Source: Thermus arciformis (GTDB lineage Bacteria; Deinococcota; Deinococci; Deinococcales; Thermaceae). Taken from it: a DNA stretch of 63,911 nucleotides. Of the stretch, positions 8,534-16,685 are shown piece after piece. Each line of letters opens with the position of its first letter. Within the stretch, counting starts at the first letter, position 1. Made by a program: the position numbers and the translations under genes. The stretch spans positions 1-63,911 of the forward strand of contig NZ_FNBC01000010.1 of assembly GCF_900102145.1 (NCBI RefSeq). Direction: 5' to 3'. The notes beneath the pieces are model-generated. The model saw nothing but the letters and a program-made list of their open reading frames with translations, was not told the DNA's origin and did no database searches.

Positions 8534-9544
8534 GTGTTCGCCTACACGGTGCGCCGGCTTTTGCAGATGATCCCCCTTCTCCTTGCGGCCAGCGTGGTCA
8601 TCTACGCCCTCCTGGCCCTGCAACCGGGGGATCCCCTGGACGAGCTCAGGCGGCAGAATCCCCGCATCACCGCCGAGCAGTTTGAGGCTTTGAAGCGGGC
8701 CTACGGCCTGGACCAGCCCCTCCACATCCGCTACTTCAAGTGGCTTTCCCGGGCGGTCCAGGGGGACTTGGGCTATAGCCGCACCTACGGGATCCCCGCG
8801 GCGGAGTACATCTTCGTGCAACGCCTGCCCAAGACCCTCCTCCTTTCGGGCCTGGCCCTTACCCTGGCCCTTGTGGTGGCCATCCCCGTGGGGGTCTTCT
8901 CCGCCGTGCGGCAGTACTCCCTGGCCGACTACGCCATCACCTTCCTCTCCTTCGTGGGCTTCTCCATGCCGGTCTTCTTCCTGGGGATCCTCCTCCTCTA
9001 CCTCTTCGCCATTTGGCTTCCCGACCACATCCCGGGCTTCCCCCGTTTCCCCACCGGGGGGGTGCCCGGGGTGCTCTGGGAGGACGTGCGCTCGGGGGCG
9101 ATAAGCTTTTGGTACTTCCTGGGGCAATGGGCCTGGCACCTCATCCTGCCGGTCATCGCCCTTTCCTCCTTGCAGATGGCGGAGTGGACCCGGTTCATGC
9201 GGGCTTCCTTGCTGGAGGTGCTTTCCCAGGACTACATCCGCACCGCCCGGGCCAAGGGGCTTTCGGAGCGGGTGGTCCTTTACAAGCACGCGCTGAGGAA
9301 CGCCCTTATCCCCATCGTGACCCTGGTGGGTCTGGCCATTCCCGGGGTATTGGGCGGGGCCACCATCACCGAAACCATCTTCAGCTACCCCGGGATGGGC
9401 CGGGCCATCTTTGACGCCTTGGTGGAGAAGGACTACAACGTGGCCATGGCGGCCCTGGCCTTCTTGGCCCTCATGACCGCCCTTTTCAACCTCCTGGCGG
9501 ACCTGGCCTACGCGGTGGTGGATCCCCGGATCCGTTACAGCTAG
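8534..9544 (+). CDS. ABC transporter permease, DppB/OppB type
   Basis: A 336-residue inner-membrane protein with six predicted segments. The first is LLQMIPLLLAASVVIYALLAL, and the N-terminal TVRRLLQMIP and QPGDPLDELRR are characteristic of DppB/OppB proteins. The cytoplasmic EAA loop is seen as RTARAKGLSERVVLYKHALR, the contact site for the ATPase. The GTG start follows GGGAGG at seven bases. It forms the translocation pore with the DppC-type protein encoded nine bases downstream, receiving solute from the family-5 binding protein. The cognate ATPases must be encoded elsewhere. Confidence 0.93.
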   Translation: MFAYTVRRLLQMIPLLLAASVVIYALLALQPGDPLDELRRQNPRITAEQFEALKRAYGLDQPLHIRYFKWLSRAVQGDLGYSRTYGIPAAEYIFVQRLPKTLLLSGLALTLALVVAIPVGVFSAVRQYSLADYAITFLSFVGFSMPVFFLGILLLYLFAIWLPDHIPGFPRFPTGGVPGVLWEDVRSGAISFWYFLGQWAWHLILPVIALSSLQMAEWTRFMRASLLEVLSQDYIRTARAKGLSERVVLYKHALRNALIPIVTLVGLAIPGVLGGATITETIFSYPGMGRAIFDALVEKDYNVAMAALAFLALMTALFNLLADLAYAVVDPRIRYS

Positions 9545-9553
9545 AGGTGTCTT

Positions 9554-10735
9554 ATGGCGACCGCATCCCCTAAGCCCCGAACCTTCTTCAGCCTCTTCTG
9601 GCGCCGTCTCCGGCGGCACAAGATGGCCATGGCGAGCCTGGTGGTCATCGTTCTCCTCGTCCTCATGGCCCTGTTTGCTCCATGGATCGCCCCCTACGAC
9701 CCCACGGCCCAGCCCACGGGCGAGGACGTGGGGGCCTACTACTTCCTGCCCCCTTCCCCCGAGCACCCCCTGGGCACGGACGACCTGGGGCGGGACGTGC
9801 TTTCCCGCATCATCTATGGCTCCCGCATCTCCTTGCTGGTGGGCTTTGCCGTGGCCTTTTCCAGCGTGATTCTGGGGACCATCATGGGGACGCTGGCGGG
9901 GTACTTCTCCGGGCGCCCCTTGAGATTTTACCTGGGCCCCTTGCGCCGGGAGCGGGAGGGGTTTTACCCTTGGAGCTTCGCCCTGTGGCGGGTATTTTCC
10001 TGGTTCCTCTACTACGGGGTGCTCTACCTGGCCCTTTCCATCGCCTGGGCCCTGGCCAAGGATGGGATCCAGGCGGGAAGCCCGGGGAGCTACCTGGGGT
10101 TTGGCCTGACCCTGGCCCTGGTGCTTTGGGCCGCTTGGTTTGGGCTTAAGGGGGAGATCCGCCTGGACCTGGACGTGGCCATTAGCCGCCTCATTGACTT
10201 CATGCTCACCATCCCCACCCTGCCCCTTCTCCTGGTGCTCTCGGCCCTCCTGCGGGACCCCGGAGTCAAGGTGGGCCAGTGGGCCCAGGGGGTGTTTGGG
10301 GATGCGGCCAGCGTCTTCATCATCATCGCCATCCTGGTCCTCTTCGGCTGGTTGGGCACCGCCCGGCTGGTGCGGGGGAACATCCTTTCCTTAAGGGAGC
10401 AGGACTACGTCACCGCCGCCCAGGCCCTGGGGGCCACGGACGCCCGCATCATGTTCCGCCACCTGGTCCCGAACACCTTGGCCCCCCTGATCGTCCAGGC
10501 CACCTTGCAGATTGGCGGGGCCATCCTCACCGAGGCTGCCCTTTCCTTCCTGGGCTTTGGCATCCAGCCCCCGGTGGCCACCTGGGGGAACATGCTCACC
10601 AACGCCCAGGAGTACATCTTCACCGCCCCTTGGCTCGCCCTGCCGCCGGGCTTCATGATCTTCATCACGGTTCTGGCCTTCAACTACCTGGGGGACGGGC
10701 TTAGGGACGCCTTGGACCCAAGGAGCCGCCTTTAA
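9554..10735 (+). CDS. ABC transporter permease, DppC/OppC type, with an extra membrane hairpin
   Basis: A 393-residue partner of the DppB-type permease. Typical DppC proteins are about 280-300 residues. The N-terminal LFWRRLRRHKMAMASLVV and HPLGTDDLGRDVLSRI, and the EAA loop AAQALGATDARIMFRHLVPN, are standard. The extra length lies at about residues 123-205, between GTLAGYFSGR and DVAISRLIDF, and contains two additional hydrophobic segments (FSWFLYYGVLYLALSIAWAL and YLGFGLTLALVLWAAWFGL). The reading frame is continuous with normal codon use, so it is a real insertion rather than a sequencing artefact. GAGGTG precedes the ATG at six bases. A strong terminator follows. Confidence 0.92.
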   Translation: MATASPKPRTFFSLFWRRLRRHKMAMASLVVIVLLVLMALFAPWIAPYDPTAQPTGEDVGAYYFLPPSPEHPLGTDDLGRDVLSRIIYGSRISLLVGFAVAFSSVILGTIMGTLAGYFSGRPLRFYLGPLRREREGFYPWSFALWRVFSWFLYYGVLYLALSIAWALAKDGIQAGSPGSYLGFGLTLALVLWAAWFGLKGEIRLDLDVAISRLIDFMLTIPTLPLLLVLSALLRDPGVKVGQWAQGVFGDAASVFIIIAILVLFGWLGTARLVRGNILSLREQDYVTAAQALGATDARIMFRHLVPNTLAPLIVQATLQIGGAILTEAALSFLGFGIQPPVATWGNMLTNAQEYIFTAPWLALPPGFMIFITVLAFNYLGDGLRDALDPRSRL

Positions 10736-10740
10736 GGCCA

Positions 10741-10774
10741 CTCCTGTGCGGGCTTAAGCCCGCACAGGAGTTTT
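10741..10774 (+). terminator. Rho-independent terminator of the transporter operon
   Basis: A perfect 30-base palindrome at 10741-10770 (arm CTCCTGTGCGGGCTT) ends in TTTT. It lies between convergent operons, so it may also stop transcription from truA. Confidence 0.88.
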
Positions 10775-10784
10775 GGCTAGGGGC

Positions 10785-11546
10785 TTAGGGGCTGAGCTTC
10801 TCCTCCGGGTAGGCGGCCTCCACGAAGTAGAGGCCGTGGGCCGGGGCGGTGGGGCCCGCCAGGCGGCGGTCCCCCGTCTCCAGGATGGCCTTAAGGCTTT
10901 CTGGAGGCCGCTTTCCTAGCCCCACTTCCAAAAGGGTGCCCACCATGCCCCGCACCTGCCCCCGGAGGAAGCTTCGCCCCTTGAAGGTGAAGTGGACCTC
11001 GAGCCCCCCTTCTCCCTCCGCCTCCTCCACCCTGGCCTCCAAGAGCTCCCGGGTGCCCTCCCGGGTCTCCTCCTTGGCGAAGCCCAGGAAGTTGTGCCGC
11101 CCGAGGAGAAGGGGAAGGGCCTCCCGGATGGCGAGGAGGTCCAAAGGCCTCCTTACCCAAAGCGCCCGGTGGCGGAGGAGGGGAGAAGGGTAGGGCCTCA
11201 CCAAGACCCGGTAGCGGTAGGCCCGCCAGAGGGCGTCCTTGCGGGCGTGGAGGTCCTGGGCCACCTCCCTCGCCCCCACCACCTTGAGGTCCTCGGGGAG
11301 GAGGCGGTTTAGGGCCTCGGGCACCTTCGCCACGGGGATCCTCCCCTCGAGGTCCACGTGGAAGGGCATGGCCAGGGCGTGCACCCCGGCGTCCGTGCGC
11401 CCCGCGGCCACGGCCTTGGGGAGGGCGCCGATTTGGGGCAGGACCCTTTCCAGCTCGCCCTGCACGGTGCGGAGGCCCTCCCGCTGCCGCTGGAGCCCGG
11501 CGAAGCGGGTGCCGTCGTATTCCGTGAGGAGGAGGATGCGGCGCAC
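10785..11546 (-). CDS. truA: tRNA pseudouridine synthase A
   Basis: A 253-residue TruA that isomerises uridines 38-40 in the tRNA anticodon arm. [16 protein letters not shown] is the N-terminal family motif and [11 protein letters not shown] carries the catalytic aspartate. The length is normal. The GTG at 11546 is preferred to the TTG at 11552: it gives the usual start [12 protein letters not shown], and TAAGCT at 11553-11558 lies six bases upstream as a -10 box, implying a leaderless message. That -10 sits at the edge of the tandem repeat. The gene follows the repeat and the iron transporter ATPase on the same strand. Confidence 0.92.
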   Translation of the reverse strand: MRRILLLTEYDGTRFAGLQRQREGLRTVQGELERVLPQIGALPKAVAAGRTDAGVHALAMPFHVDLEGRIPVAKVPEALNRLLPEDLKVVGAREVAQDLHARKDALWRAYRYRVLVRPYPSPLLRHRALWVRRPLDLLAIREALPLLLGRHNFLGFAKEETREGTRELLEARVEEAEGEGGLEVHFTFKGRSFLRGQVRGMVGTLLEVGLGKRPPESLKAILETGDRRLAGPTAPAHGLYFVEAAYPEEKLSP

Positions 11547-11554
11547 GCCCAAAG

Positions 11555-11762
11555 CTTAAGTGCCCCCGCCTTGATTTCGCCACAGGGGACGCCGGAGGTC
11601 AGGCTTTGCGAAGCCTCTCTTGGGGCCCCCGCTCTGGCACAAGCCAGAGCGGGATACTTAAGTGGTTGCACGTTGATTTCGCAACACGGATTGCCCGAAA
11701 TAAGGCTCGGGGAGGTTCTTTTGGGGCCCCCACCGCGGCGAAAGCCGCGGTGGGGCACTTAA
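11555..11762 (-). repeat. Tandem pair of a dispersed hairpin repeat, period 102 bp
   Basis: Two copies follow the ABC ATPase gene. Seen on the plus strand each copy has CTTAAG, ten bases, TTGATTTCGC-ACA, a variable centre, TTGGGGCCCCC, and a hairpin. The arms are CCCGCTCTGGC 11628-11638 with 11643-11653, and CCCCACCGCGGC 11728-11739 with 11744-11755. The arms differ between copies but each stays paired, a sign of selection on structure. The last ACTTA provides the ATPase stop codon (TAA, 11761-11759). Related single copies occur at 19326, 24511, 41918 and as a remnant at 44795. Confidence 0.85.
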
Positions 11763-12808
11763 TCCGCGCCCACGGGGGCCTTGGAGGGGTGGCCCTCCAG
11801 GGCCACCCCCTCCCCCACCACCCTAAGCCCTACCCGGTCCCCCACCCGGTAGGGGGCCCCGGGGCTTTCCTGCACCAGCACCTCCCGGTCCACGGGTCCT
11901 AAGAGGCGCACCCGGTAGGTGAGGTCGTGCCCCTTGAACTCCCGGGCCACCACCTCCCCCAAGGGGCCTTCCCCCGGGGGAGCGAGCCTCAAGGCCTCGG
12001 GGCGCAGGGAGAGGAGGAGGGGCCCGAAGGCGGGCTCGGCCAGGGGCACCGGGCCCAGGCAGGTTTCCGCATACCCCCCCTTGCCCTCCCCGGGAAGGAG
12101 GTTGGTGCGGCCCAGGAACTGGGCCACGAAGGGGGTCCTGGGCCGCAGGTAGACCTCCTCGGGGGTGCCCACCTGCAAAAGCTCCCCCCCGCGCATCACC
12201 CCCAGGCGGTCGGCGAAGGAGAGGGCCTCCTCCTGGTCGTGGGTGACCAGGAGGGCGGTGGTGCCCGTCTCCTTCAGGACCTTGCGCACCTCTTCCCGGG
12301 TGGCGGCCCTAAGCCCCGCGTCCAGGCTGGAGAAGGGCTCGTCCAGGAGCACCAGCTTGGGCCCCGGGGCCAGGGCCCGGGCCAGGGCGATGCGCTGTTG
12401 CTGCCCGCCGGAAAGCTCGTGGGGCTTGCGGTTTTGGAAGAGGGTCATGCCCACCCGCTCCAGGGCCTTTTGCGCCCTTTGGAGGCGGTCCTTCCCCTTG
12501 AGGCCGAAGGCCACATTGCCCAAGGCGCTGAGGTGGGGGAAGAGGGCGTAGTCCTGGAAGACGAAGCCCACGCCCCGCCTTTCCGGGGGAAGGAGGGTGA
12601 CGTCTTGCCCCTGGAGGAGGACCCGGCCGGCGTCGGGGGCTTCCAGCCCGGCGATGACCCTGAGGAGGGTGGTCTTGCCGCAGCCCGAAGGCCCCAAGAG
12701 GGCCAGGATCTCCCCGGGGTAGACCCGGAGGTCCACCCCCTTCAGCACCTCGAGGCCACCGAAGCGCTTGCGGATCCCCTGGAGTTCTAGAAGCGGCGCT
12801 CGCTCCAA
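11759..12808 (-). CDS. Iron(III)-type ABC transporter ATP-binding protein
   Basis: A 349-residue ATPase with Walker A GPSGCGKTT, Q-loop in FVFQDYALFPHL, signature ELSGGQQQRIALARA, Walker B LVLLDEPFSSLD and H-loop LLVTHDQEEAL, followed by a C-terminal TOBE-like regulatory domain (about 240-349). This architecture is that of the FbpC/PotA/CysA group; the neighbouring fused permease and Tyr-rich binding protein favour iron(III). The TTG at 12808, after GGGGGTG, overlaps the permease gene end by 22 bases, and longer upstream frames are only antisense-like low-complexity sequence. The stop codon lies inside the tandem repeat. Confidence 0.88.
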   Translation of the reverse strand: MERAPLLELQGIRKRFGGLEVLKGVDLRVYPGEILALLGPSGCGKTTLLRVIAGLEAPDAGRVLLQGQDVTLLPPERRGVGFVFQDYALFPHLSALGNVAFGLKGKDRLQRAQKALERVGMTLFQNRKPHELSGGQQQRIALARALAPGPKLVLLDEPFSSLDAGLRAATREEVRKVLKETGTTALLVTHDQEEALSFADRLGVMRGGELLQVGTPEEVYLRPRTPFVAQFLGRTNLLPGEGKGGYAETCLGPVPLAEPAFGPLLLSLRPEALRLAPPGEGPLGEVVAREFKGHDLTYRVRLLGPVDREVLVQESPGAPYRVGDRVGLRVVGEGVALEGHPSKAPVGAD

Positions 12809-14334
12809 AGCAACACCCCCACGAAGGCCGCCGAGAGGAGGGCGATGAGGAGGGCGAAGGGGGCGGCCTCGGCGAACATGGCCTCCTGAGTGTAGCCGAA
12901 AACCCGGGTGGAAAGGGTGCTGTAGCCCATGGGGGCGAGGAGCAGGGTGATGGGAAGCTCCTTCACCGCCCCCATGAAGGCCAAGGCCCCCCCCGCCGCC
13001 ACCCCCCGCCAAAGGAGGGGGAAGGTGACGCGGAAGAAGGCCCGGGTGGGGGTCTCCCCCAGGGTCCTCGCCGCCTCCTCGAGCCTCCTCGGCACCTGGC
13101 GCAGGGCGCTGCGGATGGGGCCCAGGGTCTCCGCCAGAAGGTGGAAGGCCAGGACCAGGACCAGGAGGGCCAGGCTCCCGTAGAGGAAGGGGAGGCTCCG
13201 CAGGCTGAAGAAAATCCAGGCCAGGGCGAAGGCCAAGGGGGGGATGGCGTAGCCCAGGTAGGCCAGGCGCTCCAGGAAGGAGGCGGCGAAGGAGGGGTAG
13301 CGCACCCCCAGGTAGGCCAGGGGCAGGGCCATGCCCACGGCCAGCAAGGCGGCGGGAAAGGCGGCCAGGGCGGAGTGGAAGAGGGCCTCGTAAAGCCCCC
13401 CTAGGCCTTCCCGGGGGAAGCGGCTCGCCAGGTGGAAAAGGGCGTAAAAGGGGAGGGCCAGGCCTAAAAGGACGGGCGCCAGGGCCAGGAGGTAGGCGAG
13501 GGGGGCCCAGGGCCCGAGGCGCACGGGCTTAGCCTGGCGGCTTGAGCCCTTGCCCGTGCGGGCCAGGGCGAGGCGGCGGAGGAGAAGGCCTTCCAGGAGG
13601 AGGAGCCCCCCCGTGAGGAGGAGGAGGAAGAGGGCGAGCCAGGCGGCGTACACCCGGTCAAAGGCGGCGTTGTACTGCAGGTAGATGGCGTAGGAGAAGG
13701 TCTCGTACTTCAGGAGGCTCACCGTGCCGAACTCCCCCAGGACGTGGAGCCCCACCAGGAGGTGGCCGGAGAGGAGGGCGGGGAGGAGCTGGGGCAGGGT
13801 GACCTTGAAGAAGGCCTGAAGGGGGGTCTGGCCCAGGCTCCGGGCCGCCTCTTCCAAGGAGGGGTCCAGGCCCAGGAAGGCGGCCCGCAGGGAGAGGAAA
13901 AGGTAGGGGTAGGTGATGAAGGAGAGGACCAGAAGCGCCCCCCAGTACCCCTCCAGCCGGGGCAGGGGCAGCACCCCCCCGGGCCCCGTGGCCGCCAGGA
14001 GCACGAAGGCCCCCACGTACCCGGGAAGGGCCAGGGGCAGGGCGAGGAGGAGGGCCAGGAGGCGCTTGCCCTTGAGGTCCGTGCGGGTGGTGAGGAAGGC
14101 CAGGGGCAGGGCGAGGAGGGTGGTGAGGAGGAGGACCCCGAGGAGAAGGGCCAGGGTGTTCCAAAGAAGCTCCAGGTTCTTGGGCCGGAGGAGGATCTCC
14201 CGAAGGGCCAGGGGGTCGGCCTCGAGGGCCCGGAGGACCAGGTAGACCAGGGGCAGGGCCACCCCACCCCCCGTGAGGAGGGCGGGGAGGAGGAAGGGGA
14301 GAAGCCCTGGGAGGTGGGGAAGCCTTAGGGTCAT
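12787..14334 (-). CDS. Iron(III)-type ABC transporter permease, fused two-domain
   Basis: A 515-residue inner-membrane protein with about twelve hydrophobic segments, made of two permease domains in tandem as in FbpB/SfuB-type iron permeases. Each half has an EAA loop: AARSLGQTPLQAFFKVTLPQ near residues 187-206 and AARTLGETPTRAFFRVTFPL in the second half. The gene starts one base after the binding-protein stop and overlaps the ATPase start. It would move iron(III), with or without a chelator, from the periplasm into the cytoplasm. Confidence 0.9.
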   Translation of the reverse strand: MTLRLPHLPGLLPFLLPALLTGGGVALPLVYLVLRALEADPLALREILLRPKNLELLWNTLALLLGVLLLTTLLALPLAFLTTRTDLKGKRLLALLLALPLALPGYVGAFVLLAATGPGGVLPLPRLEGYWGALLVLSFITYPYLFLSLRAAFLGLDPSLEEAARSLGQTPLQAFFKVTLPQLLPALLSGHLLVGLHVLGEFGTVSLLKYETFSYAIYLQYNAAFDRVYAAWLALFLLLLTGGLLLLEGLLLRRLALARTGKGSSRQAKPVRLGPWAPLAYLLALAPVLLGLALPFYALFHLASRFPREGLGGLYEALFHSALAAFPAALLAVGMALPLAYLGVRYPSFAASFLERLAYLGYAIPPLAFALAWIFFSLRSLPFLYGSLALLVLVLAFHLLAETLGPIRSALRQVPRRLEEAARTLGETPTRAFFRVTFPLLWRGVAAGGALAFMGAVKELPITLLLAPMGYSTLSTRVFGYTQEAMFAEAAPFALLIALLSAAFVGVLLWSERRF

Positions 14335-14335
14335 G

Positions 14336-15313
14336 CTAGAGGATGCCGAGCTCCCGGAGAAGCCTCAGGGCCTGCTCCAGGGGAAGCTTCTCAAAGTCCA
14401 GCCTGGGGCTTTTGGCCAGGGCCTCCTCCAGGGGCAGGAGGTTGGGGTCCAGCACCACCCCCTTCACCAGGGGGTACTCCCCGATGTTGCCCACGAAGTA
14501 CTGCTGGGCCTTGGGGGAGAGGAGGTAGGTGAGGAAGCGGGTGGCCGCGGCGAGGTTCTTGCTCGTCTTCAGGATGCCTGCCCCCGTCACCAGGGCCAGG
14601 TTGCCCACGTCCCCCTCCTTGAAGTGGTGCAGGCCCAGGTTGTACCCCGCCCGGCGGAAGCGCACCACGTAGTAGTGGTTGGTGGAGCCGAGGTCTATCT
14701 CCCCGGCCCGGATGGCGTCCAGCATGGCCGGGTTGGAGGGGTAGGCCTTGGGGGCGAGGGCCTTCATGGCGAGGAGCCACTCCCGGGCCTTGGCCTCCCC
14801 GTGGAGGGCGAGGATCCCGGCCACCATGTCCTGGAAGCTGGAGTAGGTGGGGGTCCAGCCCACCCGAAGCCCCTTCTCCCGGGCGAAGCGGGGAAGGTCC
14901 AGGAGGCTTTGGGGAAGCTCCTCGGCCTTGACCTTATTGGGGTTGTAGGCCAGCACCCGGAGCCGCATCGTGACCGGTACCCAGGCCTTGGAGCCGGGGA
15001 CGAAGCCCAGGGGCTTTCCCAAAAGGCTTTCCCCCAAAGGCCGAAGGAGCCCCTTGGCCGCCGCCTGGCCCAGGGCCCCGGAGGTGTTGAGCCAAAGCAC
15101 GTCCGCCGGGGAGCGGTTTCCCTCCTCCTGGAGGGCGGCGAGGATCTGGGCGTCGGTGCCGTAGCGCACCTGTACCCGGAGGCCGGTTTCCGCCTCAAAC
15201 CCCTTGACCAGGGGCTCCACCAGGCTCTGCCCCCGCCCGGAGTAGACCGTGAGGGTCTGGGCCAAGGCGCCTAGGGCCGAGAAAGCTGCCAGGGTGAGGA
15301 AGAGTCGCTTCAC
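14336..15313 (-). CDS. Iron(III)-type periplasmic binding protein (FbpA/FutA-like)
   Basis: A 325-residue exported protein; the signal peptide is LFLTLAAFSALGALAQ and the mature protein begins with LTVYSGRGQSLVEPLVKGFE, a standard start for family-1 iron-binding proteins. TNHYYVVRFRRAGYN contains the adjacent tyrosines typical of ferric-ion coordination. The GTG start follows AAGGAGGT well spaced. Upstream are a good promoter (15385 to 15357) and a 14-bp palindrome at the expected transcription start. It leads the three-gene transporter operon. Other anions remain possible substrates, since relatives bind sulfate or thiamine. Confidence 0.87.
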   Translation of the reverse strand: MKRLFLTLAAFSALGALAQTLTVYSGRGQSLVEPLVKGFEAETGLRVQVRYGTDAQILAALQEEGNRSPADVLWLNTSGALGQAAAKGLLRPLGESLLGKPLGFVPGSKAWVPVTMRLRVLAYNPNKVKAEELPQSLLDLPRFAREKGLRVGWTPTYSSFQDMVAGILALHGEAKAREWLLAMKALAPKAYPSNPAMLDAIRAGEIDLGSTNHYYVVRFRRAGYNLGLHHFKEGDVGNLALVTGAGILKTSKNLAAATRFLTYLLSPKAQQYFVGNIGEYPLVKGVVLDPNLLPLEEALAKSPRLDFEKLPLEQALRLLRELGIL

Positions 15314-15334
15314 CGGATACCTCCTTCGTCTTCA

Positions 15335-15348
15335 GGAGAGGCCTCTCC
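15335..15348. promoter_or_regulatory. 14-bp perfect palindrome at the iron-transporter transcription start
   Basis: GGAGAGGCCTCTCC is fully self-complementary and begins nine bases downstream of the -10 box of the transporter promoter, so it would cover the start point or the first bases of the transcript. That is a common operator position. The cognate regulator is unknown; an AT-rich CGATAATCG near 15415 is a further possible site upstream. Confidence 0.45.
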
Positions 15349-15356
15349 CGGGAAGG

Positions 15357-15385
15357 AGGGTACCCCGGGGCGGGGAGAAAGTCAA
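15357..15385 (-). promoter_or_regulatory. Promoter of the iron(III)-type transporter operon
   Basis: On the minus strand TTGACT (15385-15380) and TACCCT (15362-15357) are exactly 17 bases apart. The -35 box overlaps the stop codon of the upstream phosphatase-like gene, so the operon has its own promoter. The leader would be about 35 bases. Confidence 0.7.
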
Positions 15386-16161
15386 GTATTCCGGTCGGAT
15401 TTATGGACTTTAGAAGCGATAATCGTTTGCAACCAGGGGAAGACCCCCGTGAGGTCCCCGGGCGGGGGAGGGAGGGGGTTTCCCGTGTAGACCAGGGGCA
15501 CGGGGTTTCGGGTGTGGTGGGGATGCCAGGGCTCCTCGGCGTTGCCGTGGTCCGAGGCCAGGAGGAGGACGCCGCCTTCGGCGAGAAAGCCCTGGAGGAA
15601 AAGGGTGAGCTCCCGGAAGCGCTCGCGAAGGCTTTCGGGGTGGCGGTGGGCGGCGAGGTCCAGGGCCCAGTACTCCAAGACCACGAGGTCAAAGGCCCGG
15701 GCTAAGGCCGCCGCCTTGGCCCCCGCCCCGTAGGGGTCCTCCCAGAAGCCGGGGGGAAGGGCCAGGGGGTGGCCCAGGGGAAGGAGGGGAAGGCCCGCCA
15801 GGCGGGCGGCCTGGGCGAAGGCGGAGAGGAGAAGCCGCCTTCCCCCCGTGGCCCTTTGCAGGTACTCCGGGCGGTAGCCGTTGGCGTGGAGGACCCTTAG
15901 GCCCTTTCCCTTGGCCCAGGCGTAGAGACCTTGCGCCAGGAGGGGCCGAAGCCTCGGGCTTGGGAAGGGGCCCTGGTGGTGGCCGAGGAGCCTCGCGGCG
16001 TTTTCCCCGGTGAGGAGGGCGGTCTGCCCCGTGCCCGACTGGGGCAGGCCCTCCACCCCCAAGGTGGCGTCCAGGGGGTGGGGGGAAAGCTCCAGAAGGA
16101 GGGGGAAGAGCCTTTCCAACGCCTCTCCCAGGCCCAGGCCGTCCACGAAGAGGAAGAGCAC
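15382..16161 (-). CDS. Alkaline-phosphatase-superfamily metalloenzyme (phosphomutase-like)
   Basis: A 259-residue protein of the alkaline phosphatase/phosphoglyceromutase superfamily. FLFVDGLGLGE supplies the first metal-binding Asp, GLPQSGTGQTALLTG the nucleophilic Ser/Thr region and LLASDHGNAEEPWHPHHT the remaining Asp/His ligands. It is compact compared with iPGM or phosphopentomutase (about 390-520 residues) and lacks an obvious cap domain of normal size. No signal peptide is evident. The GTG start has an -10-like CAGACT six bases upstream. The last 15 residues lie in an AT-richer stretch. The substrate is unknown. Confidence 0.75.
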   Translation of the reverse strand: MLFLFVDGLGLGEALERLFPLLLELSPHPLDATLGVEGLPQSGTGQTALLTGENAARLLGHHQGPFPSPRLRPLLAQGLYAWAKGKGLRVLHANGYRPEYLQRATGGRRLLLSAFAQAARLAGLPLLPLGHPLALPPGFWEDPYGAGAKAAALARAFDLVVLEYWALDLAAHRHPESLRERFRELTLFLQGFLAEGGVLLLASDHGNAEEPWHPHHTRNPVPLVYTGNPLPPPPGDLTGVFPWLQTIIASKVHKSDRNT

Positions 16162-16253
16162 CCCCTTAGTCTGCCCCCAAGCGGGGCGGGGAAGGTGGCG
16201 GGGTTTGCAAAGGGACGGGAAGGCCCGGGTATCCTGAGGAAGGAGGTGTCCTT

Positions 16254-16682
16254 ATGCCGGTGAGGAAGGCCAAGGCGGTATGGGAAGGCGGGTTGCGTTC
16301 GGGCAAAGGGGCGATGAAGCTCGGGAGCCAGGCCTTTGAGGGGCCCTATTCCTACCCTTCCCGGTTTGAGGAGGGGGAGGGGACGAACCCCGAGGAGCTC
16401 ATCGCCGCGGCCCACGCGGGGTGCTTCTCCATGGCCCTGGCGGCCAGCCTGGAGCGGGAGGGCTTTCCCCCGAAGCGGGTCTCCACCGAGGCCCGGGTGC
16501 ACCTGGAGATGGTGGACGGCAAGCCCACCCTCACCCGGATTGAGCTTCTGACCGAGGCGGAGGTGCCGGGGATCAGCCCGGAGAAGTTCCTGGAGATCGC
16601 CGAGGCCGCCAAGGAGGGCTGCCCGGTCTCCCGGGCCCTGGCGGGGGTGAAGGAGATCGCCCTCACGGCCCGCCTGCTTTAG
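16254..16682 (+). CDS. OsmC family peroxiredoxin
   Basis: A 142-residue OsmC-type thiol peroxidase. The two redox cysteines are in AAHAGCFSMAL and AKEGCPVSRAL, and TNPEELIAAAHAGC is the core family motif. It would reduce organic hydroperoxides in the cytoplasm using these cysteines. The ATG follows AAGGAGGT at seven bases. Upstream TATCCT (16230) could be a -10 box but has no well-spaced -35. The gene is transcribed alone and converges with the zinc-ribbon gene three bases downstream. Confidence 0.92.
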   Translation: MPVRKAKAVWEGGLRSGKGAMKLGSQAFEGPYSYPSRFEEGEGTNPEELIAAAHAGCFSMALAASLEREGFPPKRVSTEARVHLEMVDGKPTLTRIELLTEAEVPGISPEKFLEIAEAAKEGCPVSRALAGVKEIALTARLL

Positions 16683-16685
16683 GGG

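Noticed and set aside
6887-9766. 959-codon minus-strand frame
   Set aside because: Antisense to the binding protein and permeases, very rich in Gly, Val and His and without any recognisable domain.
15410-15430. Canonical Fur box
   Set aside because: Only a short CGATAATCG is present, not the 19-bp consensus; kept only as a weak hint in the iron-transporter finding.
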